8,245 bases of DNA from contig JABJOR010000218.1 of NCBI GenBank assembly GCA_018664265.1, positions 1-8,245 on the forward strand, given 5' to 3'. The position numbers and the translations under genes are program-made. Within the stretch, counting starts at the first letter, position 1. Each line of letters starts with the position of its first letter. Positions 1-5,706 of the stretch are shown here, piece after piece. The notes below the pieces were generated by a model. That model made no database searches. It was not told the origin of the DNA and saw only the letters and a list, made by a program, of their open reading frames with translations. The stretch is from Rhodospirillales bacterium. GTDB lineage: Bacteria > Pseudomonadota > Alphaproteobacteria > Rhodospirillales > Casp-alpha2.

Positions 1-302
1 CGCAAATACTCGATGCAAAAGCTGAAGTTCAGGCCAATAGCCTTTATGCGTTCTCTGTAACCATGAAACATCCTGATGCTGGCTGGACGCACTATGCAGA
101 TGGCTGGGATATCCTTGGGCTCGATGGTAGTGTGCTTGGCACCCGTACTCTCTATCATCCGCACGGAGATAACGAAGCTTTCACGCGCAGTCTTGCCAAT
201 GTCAAAATCCCCATTGGGATGAGTACTGTAACCATCCGGGCAAACTGTAGCGTCGATGGCCCGGCAACGGAGCTATATAGCCTGCAATTACCCCCGCGTT
301 AA
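1..302 (+). CDS. Conserved hypothetical protein, 3' end only
   Basis: The reading frame is open from the window edge (first full codon at 3) to a TAA at 300-302, so at least 99 C-terminal residues are visible and the true start lies outside the window. The visible part reads as a small soluble beta-rich domain. It carries a string of conserved-looking aromatic and glycine positions: GWTHYADGW, a central LGTRTLYHPH, and FTRSL followed by a hydrophobic strand pattern ending in LQLPPR. I recall similar short proteins annotated as hypothetical in alphaproteobacteria, with the same GW-HYAD and HPH-FTRSL signature, but no function is known to me. A periplasmic location is possible but cannot be tested because the N terminus is missing. 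The decarboxylase follows on the same strand after 122 bp, which argues against tight coupling. Confidence 0.75.
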   Translation, partial: QILDAKAEVQANSLYAFSVTMKHPDAGWTHYADGWDILGLDGSVLGTRTLYHPHGDNEAFTRSLANVKIPIGMSTVTIRANCSVDGPATELYSLQLPPR

Positions 303-424
303 ATAATTACACTTGCCAAAAAAGTTTAAAATGGTAATTGAGGCGCATAAAGATACGCTTTGCACTGAATTAGACTGTGTCCGGCCTCTGGTGTATCGGG
401 GTTGTTAGCCATTGGAGTACTGCA
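303..424 (+). promoter_or_regulatory. Leader/promoter region of the decarboxylase gene, possibly regulatory
   Basis: This 122-bp gap lacks a strong promoter match. A weak candidate is TTGCCA (313-318) with TAATTG (335-340) at 16-bp spacing. The 3' part can fold so that CTCTGG (386-391) pairs with CCA (409-411) plus GAG (415-417), looping out 412-414. That pairing would mask the GGAG ribosome binding site (414-417) of the decarboxylase. A short upstream ORF (331-408) covers the left arm and ends inside the loop. Alphaproteobacterial ornithine decarboxylase genes are known to carry a structured leader (the speF RNA motif). Whether this sequence belongs to it is not established here. Confidence 0.35.
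331..408 (+). CDS. Candidate 25-codon upstream leader ORF
   Basis: An ATG at 331 opens a 25-codon frame (MVIEAHKDTL at the start, RPLVYRGC at the end) that stops at TAG 406-408, 16 nt before the decarboxylase ATG. A ribosome terminating there would sit over the decarboxylase Shine-Dalgarno sequence, a geometry that suits translational coupling or a leader-peptide switch. Arguing against it, no Shine-Dalgarno sequence is visible upstream of the ATG, only an A-rich stretch, and a 25-codon ORF can occur by chance. Leader peptides that control ornithine decarboxylase are known in gammaproteobacteria (speFL). This one shows no recognisable similarity to that peptide. Confidence 0.2.
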   Translation: MVIEAHKDTLCTELDCVRPLVYRGC

Positions 425-1585
425 ATGGAAATCAAGAACGCCCATTTTACTGATATAAAATCTGTCATTGAAGCTTTGAAACCGGGATACCCGGTATATT
501 GCCTGCACCCTGCCGATTTGGAACGCACGGCCAAGATGTATCTTGAAAACTTTCCCGGTCGTATTCTGTATGCGGTAAAGTGCAATCCTCACCCTGTGGT
601 ACTTAAATCCCTCTACAATGCGGGTATTCGGCATTTTGACACGGCATCTTTGGTTGAAGTCGCTACTGTGCGTGAGAACTTCACTGATGCAGATGCTTAT
701 TTCATGCACCCGGTAAAACCCCGTGCAGCTATTCTCAGCGCCCATAACGTTTATGGCGTTGCACACTGGGTAATTGATCATGAGAACGAGCTGGACAAAA
801 TGATTGAGGTCACAGGACCCGGTAACGGGCAAGTCGTCCTGGTACGCATTCACACTAAATCATTCGGTGCAGCTTATGAACTTTCAGACAAGTTTGGAAC
901 GCCCGTAGATCAAGCAGCCGCTTTGCTCGAACGTGTCGCACAAGAAGGCTATCAGCCTGGCTTGGCATTTCATGTCGGATCACAGTGCCGCACACCGGAT
1001 GCCTTTCGTGATGCTATCGCCACAGTCGGAGAAATCGCCGAAAAGGCAAACACACCACTTCAATACCTTGATGTCGGTGGAGGTTTCCCTTCACATTACG
1101 TGGATGATCAGCCTCCGGAATTCATTGAATTTGTGGAAGCCATCAAAGACAGCTTGTCGAAGATTAAGTTGCGCGGTGATTGCGTCTTGATGTGTGAACC
1201 CGGTCGGGGTCTTGTTGCCAGTGGGTGTTCATTATTAACGCAAGTGCACTTACGCAAGGATAACTCGCTCTATATCAATGATGGTATTTATCACAGCCTC
1301 AGCGAGACAATTTCTGGAAAAGTGAAATATCCCGTTCGTGCACATCGTCTGGAGAGTGAACTTAGTGAAGCAACACAGCCTTACACCATTTATGGCCCCA
1401 CGTGTGACAGTCTGGATATTCTTCCCTACACGATAGACCTTCCGGAAGATATTGATGAAGGCGACTGGATTGAATTTGGCCAGATCGGTGCTTATTCCAG
1501 CTCCCTGACAACAAAGTTCAATGGGTTCCTGCCAGAAACATTTGTCACCGTTGATGAACCCTCTCTAAAGGTAGAAACAGACTAG
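425..1585 (+). CDS. Ornithine/lysine decarboxylase, PLP fold-type III
   Basis: This 386-residue enzyme is predicted to decarboxylate L-ornithine to putrescine, possibly also lysine to cadaverine, in the cytoplasm, feeding polyamine synthesis. It has the alanine-racemase-like barrel followed by a beta domain. The PLP lysine is K52 in YAVKCNPHP (49-57). The cofactor-stacking histidine is in HVGSQ (183-187), the phosphate-binding glycines in DVGGGFP (216-222), and EPGR lies at 258-261. The catalytic cysteine is C327 in GPTCDSLD (324-331), and GAYSSSLTTKFNGF at 355-368 matches the family's C-terminal signature. The length is typical for the bacterial enzyme. I chose ATG 425 because GGAG lies 7 nt upstream; the longer GTG start at 377 has no ribosome binding site and adds an unrelated 16-residue tail. 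Substrate preference between ornithine, lysine and related carboxylated substrates cannot be settled by eye; the intact GPTCD motif favours ornithine/lysine over diaminopimelate. Confidence 0.93.
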   Translation: MEIKNAHFTDIKSVIEALKPGYPVYCLHPADLERTAKMYLENFPGRILYAVKCNPHPVVLKSLYNAGIRHFDTASLVEVATVRENFTDADAYFMHPVKPRAAILSAHNVYGVAHWVIDHENELDKMIEVTGPGNGQVVLVRIHTKSFGAAYELSDKFGTPVDQAAALLERVAQEGYQPGLAFHVGSQCRTPDAFRDAIATVGEIAEKANTPLQYLDVGGGFPSHYVDDQPPEFIEFVEAIKDSLSKIKLRGDCVLMCEPGRGLVASGCSLLTQVHLRKDNSLYINDGIYHSLSETISGKVKYPVRAHRLESELSEATQPYTIYGPTCDSLDILPYTIDLPEDIDEGDWIEFGQIGAYSSSLTTKFNGFLPETFVTVDEPSLKVETD

Positions 1586-1624
1586 AGCAACCTGACCTCA
1601 AGTGTGGGCAGATAAGTTGCTCTA
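1583..1624 (+). terminator. Hairpin overlapping the decarboxylase stop codon, probable terminator
   Basis: TAGAGCAAC (1583-1591) pairs perfectly with GTTGCTCTA (1616-1624). The stem starts on the stop codon itself. Inside it, CTG and CC (1592-1597) can pair further with GG and CAG (1606-1611) across a mismatch. The sequence after the stem is short and only moderately T-rich (TCTTTATAAA), so this is a weak intrinsic terminator or an mRNA 3'-end stabiliser for the decarboxylase transcript. Confidence 0.5.
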
Positions 1625-1637
1625 TCTTTATAAACGC

Positions 1638-1685
1638 GATCAAATTATCTAATCTCAAATGTTTCCATTCGAGATTAGTTTGATC
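1638..1685. repeat. Long imperfect inverted repeat in the convergent gap
   Basis: Three paired blocks are collinear: GATCAAA (1638-1644) with TTTGATC (1679-1685), CTAATCTC (1649-1656) with GAGATTAG (1671-1678), and AATG (1658-1661) with CATT (1666-1669), closing a TTTC loop. The only interruptions are a one-sided TTAT bulge (1645-1648) and a single A/C mismatch, giving 19 base pairs in total. No T-tract follows on either strand, so it is not a standard intrinsic terminator. It could be a transcript-end structure shared by both convergent mRNAs, or a copy of a dispersed palindromic element. One window cannot tell these apart. Confidence 0.6.
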
Positions 1686-1710
1686 TAGCTAACAAAGCCT
1701 CAAACAACAT

Positions 1711-1741
1711 AAAAAGCCCCGCACTGTTTAAAGTACGGGGC
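1711..1741 (-). terminator. Rho-independent terminator of glnA
   Basis: Read on the minus strand, GCCCCGTAC (1741-1733) pairs with GTGCGGGGC (1724-1716) as a nine-pair GC-rich stem with one G-U pair and an 8-nt loop. TTTTT (1715-1711) follows immediately. It starts 26 bp past the glnA stop codon. Stem, loop and T-tract all match an intrinsic terminator. Confidence 0.88.
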
Positions 1742-1767
1742 ATATTTATTTCTGTGTAACTATCTGC

Positions 1768-3189
1768 TTATACAGAATAGTACATCATGAACTCAACCGG
1801 ATGAGGTGTGTGTTCAAAGTTGTATACTTCTTCCCATTTAAGGGACATATAGGAATCGATCATGTCATCGGTGAAGACATCACCTTTCTTTAGATATTCA
1901 CGATCATTGTCCAGGGATTCAAGAGCCTGACGCAGGGAACCACAAACGGTTGGCACCTCTTTCAGTTCTTCAGGTGGCAGATCATAGAGATCTTTGTCCA
2001 TGGCATCGCCTGGGTGAATTTTGTTCTGAATTCCGTCAAGGCCAGCCATCAGCATGGCAGAGAAAGCCAGATATGGATTGGCAGAAGGGTCCGGGAAGCG
2101 GATTTCAACACGCTTGCCAGCAGGGTTGGTGGCAAACGGGATACGGCAAGATGCTGAACGGTTACGCGCTGAATATGCCAGCAGGACAGGAGCTTCAAAG
2201 CCAGGGATCAAACGCTTGTAGCTGTTTGTCGAGGGGTTTGTGAAGGCGTTCAGTGAACGGGCATGCTTGATGATACCGCCAATATAGTAAAGGGCGTTAT
2301 CAGAAAGGTCTGCATAACCTGAACCAGCGAAGACAGGTTTGCCATCTTTCCAGACAGACTGATTAGCGTGCATACCAGAACCATTGTCACCGATCACTGG
2401 CTTAGGCATGAAGGATGCCGTTTTGCCGTAGGTATGCGCAACCATGTGGGTGACGTATTTGTTGATCTGCAGGTTATCAGCAGTTTGCAGCAGGGTATCA
2501 AATACCATACCCAGTTCGTGCTGAGACGGGGCAACTTCGTGATGGTGCTTGTCCATCTTCAATCCCATTTCTTTCATCACGGTAACCATTTCAGCGCGCA
2601 GGTCATATCCGGCATCAACAGGAGGGACTGGGAAGTAACCACCTTTAACGCCTGGACGGTGACCGTGATTTCCTTCGTCGAAAATACGGCCCGTTACATA
2701 TGGACCTTCTTCTGATTCAAATTCATAGGAAACTTTGTTCATGTCTACCTGGTAGCGTACATCGTCAAATACGAAGAATTCAGGTTCGATACCAAAATAA
2801 GAAGTATCGCCAATTCCGGTAGAAGAGAGATAAATCTGGGCTTTTTTCGCTACAGAACGTGGGTCGCGTTCATAACCCTGTCCGGTGGTTGGCTCCATTA
2901 CATCACAGAACAAGATAACGGTTGGCTGTGCAGCAAATGGGTCCATCACGGCTGTTGTTGCATCCGGAATCAACGCCATGTCAGAATCGTTAATTGCTTT
3001 CCAGCCAGCGATAGAAGAACCATCAAACATTATACCGTCTTCGAAGCTGTCATCATCGAGCGCATCGGAACACATGGTCAGGTGCTGCCATTTACCGCGT
3101 GGATCGGTGAAACGCATATCGACGAAAGGAGTTTCCTCGTCTTTAATGAATTTTAGAAATTCTGCAGGGGAGTTTATGTTAAGTGACAT
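1768..3189 (-). CDS. glnA: Glutamine synthetase type I
   Basis: This 473-residue subunit of the dodecameric cytoplasmic enzyme condenses glutamate and ammonium to glutamine using ATP. The beta-grasp N domain contains [10 protein letters not shown] (27-36) and the [10 protein letters not shown] loop (54-63). Metal and substrate ligands appear in [10 protein letters not shown] (133-142) and [11 protein letters not shown] (217-227). The ATP/glutamate site includes [12 protein letters not shown] (267-278), [18 protein letters not shown] (318-335) and the arginine-rich [11 protein letters not shown] (341-351). Y402 in DLYDLPPEE (400-408) is the expected adenylylation site, so the enzyme should be controlled by GlnE. 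Length is normal for GSI-beta. ATG 3189 is preceded by only a weak AGG 9 nt upstream, so translation may depend on coupling or leader structure. It sits 70 bp downstream of glnB, as in the glnBA operons of alphaproteobacteria, and has its own strong terminator. Confidence 0.98.
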   Translation of the reverse strand: MSLNINSPAEFLKFIKDEETPFVDMRFTDPRGKWQHLTMCSDALDDDSFEDGIMFDGSSIAGWKAINDSDMALIPDATTAVMDPFAAQPTVILFCDVMEPTTGQGYERDPRSVAKKAQIYLSSTGIGDTSYFGIEPEFFVFDDVRYQVDMNKVSYEFESEEGPYVTGRIFDEGNHGHRPGVKGGYFPVPPVDAGYDLRAEMVTVMKEMGLKMDKHHHEVAPSQHELGMVFDTLLQTADNLQINKYVTHMVAHTYGKTASFMPKPVIGDNGSGMHANQSVWKDGKPVFAGSGYADLSDNALYYIGGIIKHARSLNAFTNPSTNSYKRLIPGFEAPVLLAYSARNRSASCRIPFATNPAGKRVEIRFPDPSANPYLAFSAMLMAGLDGIQNKIHPGDAMDKDLYDLPPEELKEVPTVCGSLRQALESLDNDREYLKKGDVFTDDMIDSYMSLKWEEVYNFEHTPHPVEFMMYYSV

Positions 3190-3211
3190 ATTATTAAGCC
3201 TGTTTTCATGG

Positions 3212-3231
3212 CCCCGATAAAATTATCGGGG
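3212..3231 (-). promoter_or_regulatory. Hairpin in the glnB-glnA spacer
   Basis: CCCCGATAA (3212-3220) and TTATCGGGG (3223-3231) are perfect inverted copies separated by 2 nt, so an RNA from the minus strand would form a stem of about eight pairs 22 nt before the glnA start codon. No T-run follows, so this is not a terminator. In Rhodospirillum rubrum the glnBA message is reported to be processed between the two genes; a stable 5' stem here would fit a processed glnA mRNA, but that is inference. Confidence 0.55.
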
Positions 3232-3259
3232 GAGGTTGAGTAATTTTTGTGAAGAGTGC

Positions 3260-3634
<375 letters not shown>

Positions 3635-3650
3635 TCAATTTGTAATCGCA

Positions 3651-3664
3651 TGCGCAATTGCGCA
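3651..3664. promoter_or_regulatory. 14-bp perfect palindrome in the glnB leader
   Basis: TGCGCAATTGCGCA is a perfect palindrome overlapping a second one, CGCATGCG (3647-3654). It falls about 10-24 nt downstream of the start point expected from the sigma-54 element, so it could be a repressor or auxiliary regulator site, or an RNA hairpin in the leader. Its core GCAATTGC recurs at 3742-3749 on the far side of the promoter, 88 bp away. It does not match the classical NtrC site (TGCACC-N5-GGTGCA) well. Confidence 0.4.
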
Positions 3665-3684
3665 CTCATATATGCGAGTGTAAT

Positions 3685-3701
3685 TGCACAATGTATGCCA
3701 A
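3685..3701 (-). promoter_or_regulatory. Candidate sigma-54 (RpoN) promoter for glnBA
   Basis: On the minus strand TTGGCATACATTGTGCA places GG (-24) and GC (-12) exactly 10 nt apart, against the consensus TTGGCACG-N4-TTGCA. The -24 half keeps TTGGCA and the -12 half keeps TGCA. Transcription would begin near 3674, giving a leader of about 76 nt before glnB. Sigma-54/NtrC control of glnB-glnA is established in several alphaproteobacteria, which raises the prior. No convincing NtrC site pair was found upstream. Confidence 0.68.
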
Positions 3702-3717
3702 AACTCCATTCAGGAAA

Positions 3718-3780
3718 AAACGATTAATAACAAACTGTTATGCAATTGCTCTGTAAGAACAATCGGAAAGAAACGATTAA
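3718..3780. repeat. Direct repeat pair AAACGATTAA upstream of glnB
   Basis: AAACGATTAA occurs at 3718-3727 and again at 3771-3780, start to start 53 bp, close to five helical turns. An inverted AATCG (3761-3765) pairs with CGATT (3774-3778) of the second copy, and GCAATTGC (3742-3749) lies between them. All of this is upstream of the sigma-54 element, where activator sites would be expected. The rest of 3702-3865 is AT-rich and shows no gene. Confidence 0.35.
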
Positions 3781-3865
3781 AAAAACATCAAATGCATAAT
3801 AAATAGGCAATCAGAGTTATGAGGAAACACCGAAACTAAAATAGGATTGAATTATTTAAGGTGCT

Positions 3866-4306
3866 TCAATCATCTTCGTCTTCATCATCCACATAGGGAA
3901 ACAGCTTTGGGTCAATAGGCCAGCTAAGGCGATATTCACTCTGTCTGTTTCTATCTTCATAGGCCATGTCGACTTCTTTCATGCTGTCACGGACTACGGC
4001 AATAACGAATGCTGTACAATGTGCTCGTAAGGCACTGTGATCATGTAGATATTCCTTACTATGAAGAACCGTTTTCAAATTTTCTACGTTATGAATTACA
4101 TAAGAAAATAAAAGATCAACAACCTCTTTGGGTTCAAGATAAACAGGCAATTCAAAAATTGTTTCCCGGAGCACTAAAAAAGGCATATTCGGGTAGTCTT
4201 CAAGCCTTGGATCTTTCTCAAGATGATCAACCACCCGACCAAAATAGGCCGCCGTATCTTCATCAAGTTGGTCGATCAACGGAATCAGTATTCTTTTATG
4301 CAGCAC
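3866..4306 (-). CDS. Unrecognised 146-residue protein with acidic tail
   Basis: I do not recognise this protein. It has no signal peptide or membrane segment, so it is probably cytoplasmic. It begins with a hydrophobic strand-like stretch (KRILIPLIDQ) followed by mostly helical, charged sequence. A proline-containing ETIFELPVYLEPKEVVDLLF lies at 48-67, and HSKEYLHDHSALRAHC at 82-97 carries three histidines and a cysteine. The tail from 138 is YVDDEDEDD, strongly acidic. The start is GTG 4306, with GAGGA only 4 nt upstream; an in-frame TAA just upstream excludes a longer form. It follows the aminotransferase by 45 bp on the same strand, suggesting co-transcription, and is separated from glnB by 267 bp with an independent promoter. 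Coding is supported by its length, ribosome binding site and position between two collinear genes. Confidence 0.75.
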   Translation of the reverse strand: MLHKRILIPLIDQLDEDTAAYFGRVVDHLEKDPRLEDYPNMPFLVLRETIFELPVYLEPKEVVDLLFSYVIHNVENLKTVLHSKEYLHDHSALRAHCTAFVIAVVRDSMKEVDMAYEDRNRQSEYRLSWPIDPKLFPYVDDEDEDD

Positions 4307-4351
4307 GTCGTCCTCAATTTATTAATTTTGTTAATTTTACTTTCTTCAAAG

Positions 4352-5533
4352 CTACAGAATAGCCTTCATCTGATCAATGGCTCTGGTTATGTTCTCAATC
4401 GAATTGGCATAAGATATTCTAAGGTAGCCTTCACCAGCCGCACCGAAGCTTGTGCCAGCGATTGTGGCGACACCAGCTTCTTCCAGAATTTTATCCTGAA
4501 GTTCCAATGCGCTAATACCTGTAGCTGAAATATTGGGAAATGTATAAAAAGCTCCGCCAGGTTCAATACAGCTTACCCCGGGAAGGCCATTGAGAAGTTC
4601 CGTGCACAGGATGCGACGTTTATCAAATGCAGCGACCATAGTGTCAACGCATTCCTGTGGGCCTTTCAAGGCGGCAATAGCTGCATGCTGAGCCGCCGCA
4701 TTAACACATGAATGGGAATTGATCGCCAGCCGTTCAGCATATGTGATCAGGGATTCGGGCCAAACACTGTATCCTAAACGCCAACCAGTCATGGCATAGG
4801 TCTTTGACCAGCCATCAAGCAATATTACACGATCACGGATAGCTTCATATGCCAGGGCGCTGACATGTTCATGCTTTCCATAAAGCATGCGGGAATAAAT
4901 CTCATCGCTTAGAATATAAACATTCGGATGGCTTACCAAGCCTTCTACAAGCCGATCCATCTCAATTTTTGGTGTCACACCGCCAGTTGGATTGGCTGGG
5001 GAATTCAAGATAATCAACCTTGTACGCGCGGTTATGAGGGATAAAACCTCTTTGGCCGAAAACGCAAAGCCATTTTCTTCCCTTAAAACCATAGGAACGG
5101 GCTTGGCACCGCTAAAAGCAATCAGGTTTCCATAAATTGGAAACCCTGGATCGGGATAAACGATTTCTGCTCCCGGCTCACCAAACATGGTAATAGCAAA
5201 ATTCATGATAGGCTTACCACCAGGCGTAATCAGGACACGTCCTGGGTCGACAGTGACGCCACGATATTTTTGGATGTCTGCTACAACGGCTTCACGTAAA
5301 GCAAGAATTCCCAATGGATGCGTATATCCGTGATGACCACCCTTAAGGGCCTTTATGGCAGCCTCGACAATGTGATCCGGCGTTTTAAAGTCAGGCTCAC
5401 CAATGCCAAGATTAATAATCTCTCGCCCCGTCGCAGCAAGGGCCTGTGCTTTTGCCATAACTGTAAAAGCAGATTCTGTACCCAGTCGTTTCATTGCACC
5501 CGTTACACCAGGAACAGAAGTATTCGTATTCAT
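4352..5533 (-). CDS. Class I PLP-dependent aminotransferase, aspartate aminotransferase-like
   Basis: This 393-residue cytoplasmic enzyme transfers an amino group between an amino acid and a 2-oxo acid. Fold-type I landmarks are all present: NLGIGEPDFKTP (41-52), the cofactor-phosphate region TPGGKPIM (103-110), NPTGG (181-185), and SDEIYSRMLYG (209-219) with the PLP-ring Asp210 and Tyr213. The Schiff-base lysine is K244 in GWSKTYAMTGWRLGY (241-255). The substrate carboxylate arginine is R372 in LRISYA. It belongs to the broad Asp/aromatic/alanine-type class, and substrate cannot be fixed by eye. I chose ATG 5533, with GGGAG 9 nt upstream; the longer TTG 5590 frame adds a non-family N terminus and has no ribosome binding site. 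It is transcribed divergently from the EamA gene and is followed by the 146-residue gene after 45 bp. Confidence 0.93.
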   Translation of the reverse strand: MNTNTSVPGVTGAMKRLGTESAFTVMAKAQALAATGREIINLGIGEPDFKTPDHIVEAAIKALKGGHHGYTHPLGILALREAVVADIQKYRGVTVDPGRVLITPGGKPIMNFAITMFGEPGAEIVYPDPGFPIYGNLIAFSGAKPVPMVLREENGFAFSAKEVLSLITARTRLIILNSPANPTGGVTPKIEMDRLVEGLVSHPNVYILSDEIYSRMLYGKHEHVSALAYEAIRDRVILLDGWSKTYAMTGWRLGYSVWPESLITYAERLAINSHSCVNAAAQHAAIAALKGPQECVDTMVAAFDKRRILCTELLNGLPGVSCIEPGGAFYTFPNISATGISALELQDKILEEAGVATIAGTSFGAAGEGYLRISYANSIENITRAIDQMKAIL

Positions 5534-5706
5534 ATAAAGAAACTCCCGTTTTAAGACTGCGAATACATATTCATATGTGCAGAGACGCAATATGGCAAAT
5601 TCAAATTATTTTAGCTGTTATCGAGAATTCTTCTCTCTTTATATTGAGAGGTAAAGCAGAATATAGATGCATATTACTATGGCAGTCTATCTGTTGGAGA
5701 TAATCC
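5534..5706. promoter_or_regulatory. Divergent intergenic region, aminotransferase / EamA transporter
   Basis: This 173-bp AT-rich gap must hold the start signals for both divergent genes. Visible structures are ACATA-TTCA-TATGT (5565-5578), an inverted repeat about 32-45 bp upstream of the aminotransferase start, and CTCTC (5633-5637) with GAGAG (5646-5650) on the transporter side. TTGAGA at 5644-5649 could be a -35 element, but no good -10 follows at the right spacing. GGAG at 5696-5699 is the transporter's ribosome binding site. Confidence 0.4.

Noticed and set aside
377..424. GTG 377 as a longer decarboxylase start
   Set aside because: No ribosome binding site precedes it and the added 16 residues are not family-like; ATG 425 has a well-spaced GGAG.
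326..853. 175-codon open frame on the minus strand opposite the decarboxylase
   Set aside because: It is antisense to a gene with full family motifs, has no recognisable domain, and looks like a codon-bias shadow.
1825..1984. Possible unusual GlnA adenylylation region
   Set aside because: The Tyr402 context (DLYDLPPEE) is the normal GSI-beta motif, so nothing is odd here.
3054..3189. SSIAGWK instead of SSIGGWK in the GlnA N domain
   Set aside because: As far as I know, the alanine form is ordinary variation among alphaproteobacterial GlnA proteins.
4307..4351. AT-rich repeat AAAATTAA twice in the gap between the aminotransferase and the 146-residue gene
   Set aside because: Low-complexity AT sequence of 45 bp; no promoter or hairpin can be supported.
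5534..5590. TTG 5590 as a longer aminotransferase start
   Set aside because: The extra 19 residues are not family-like and no ribosome binding site is visible; ATG 5533 has GGGAG upstream.
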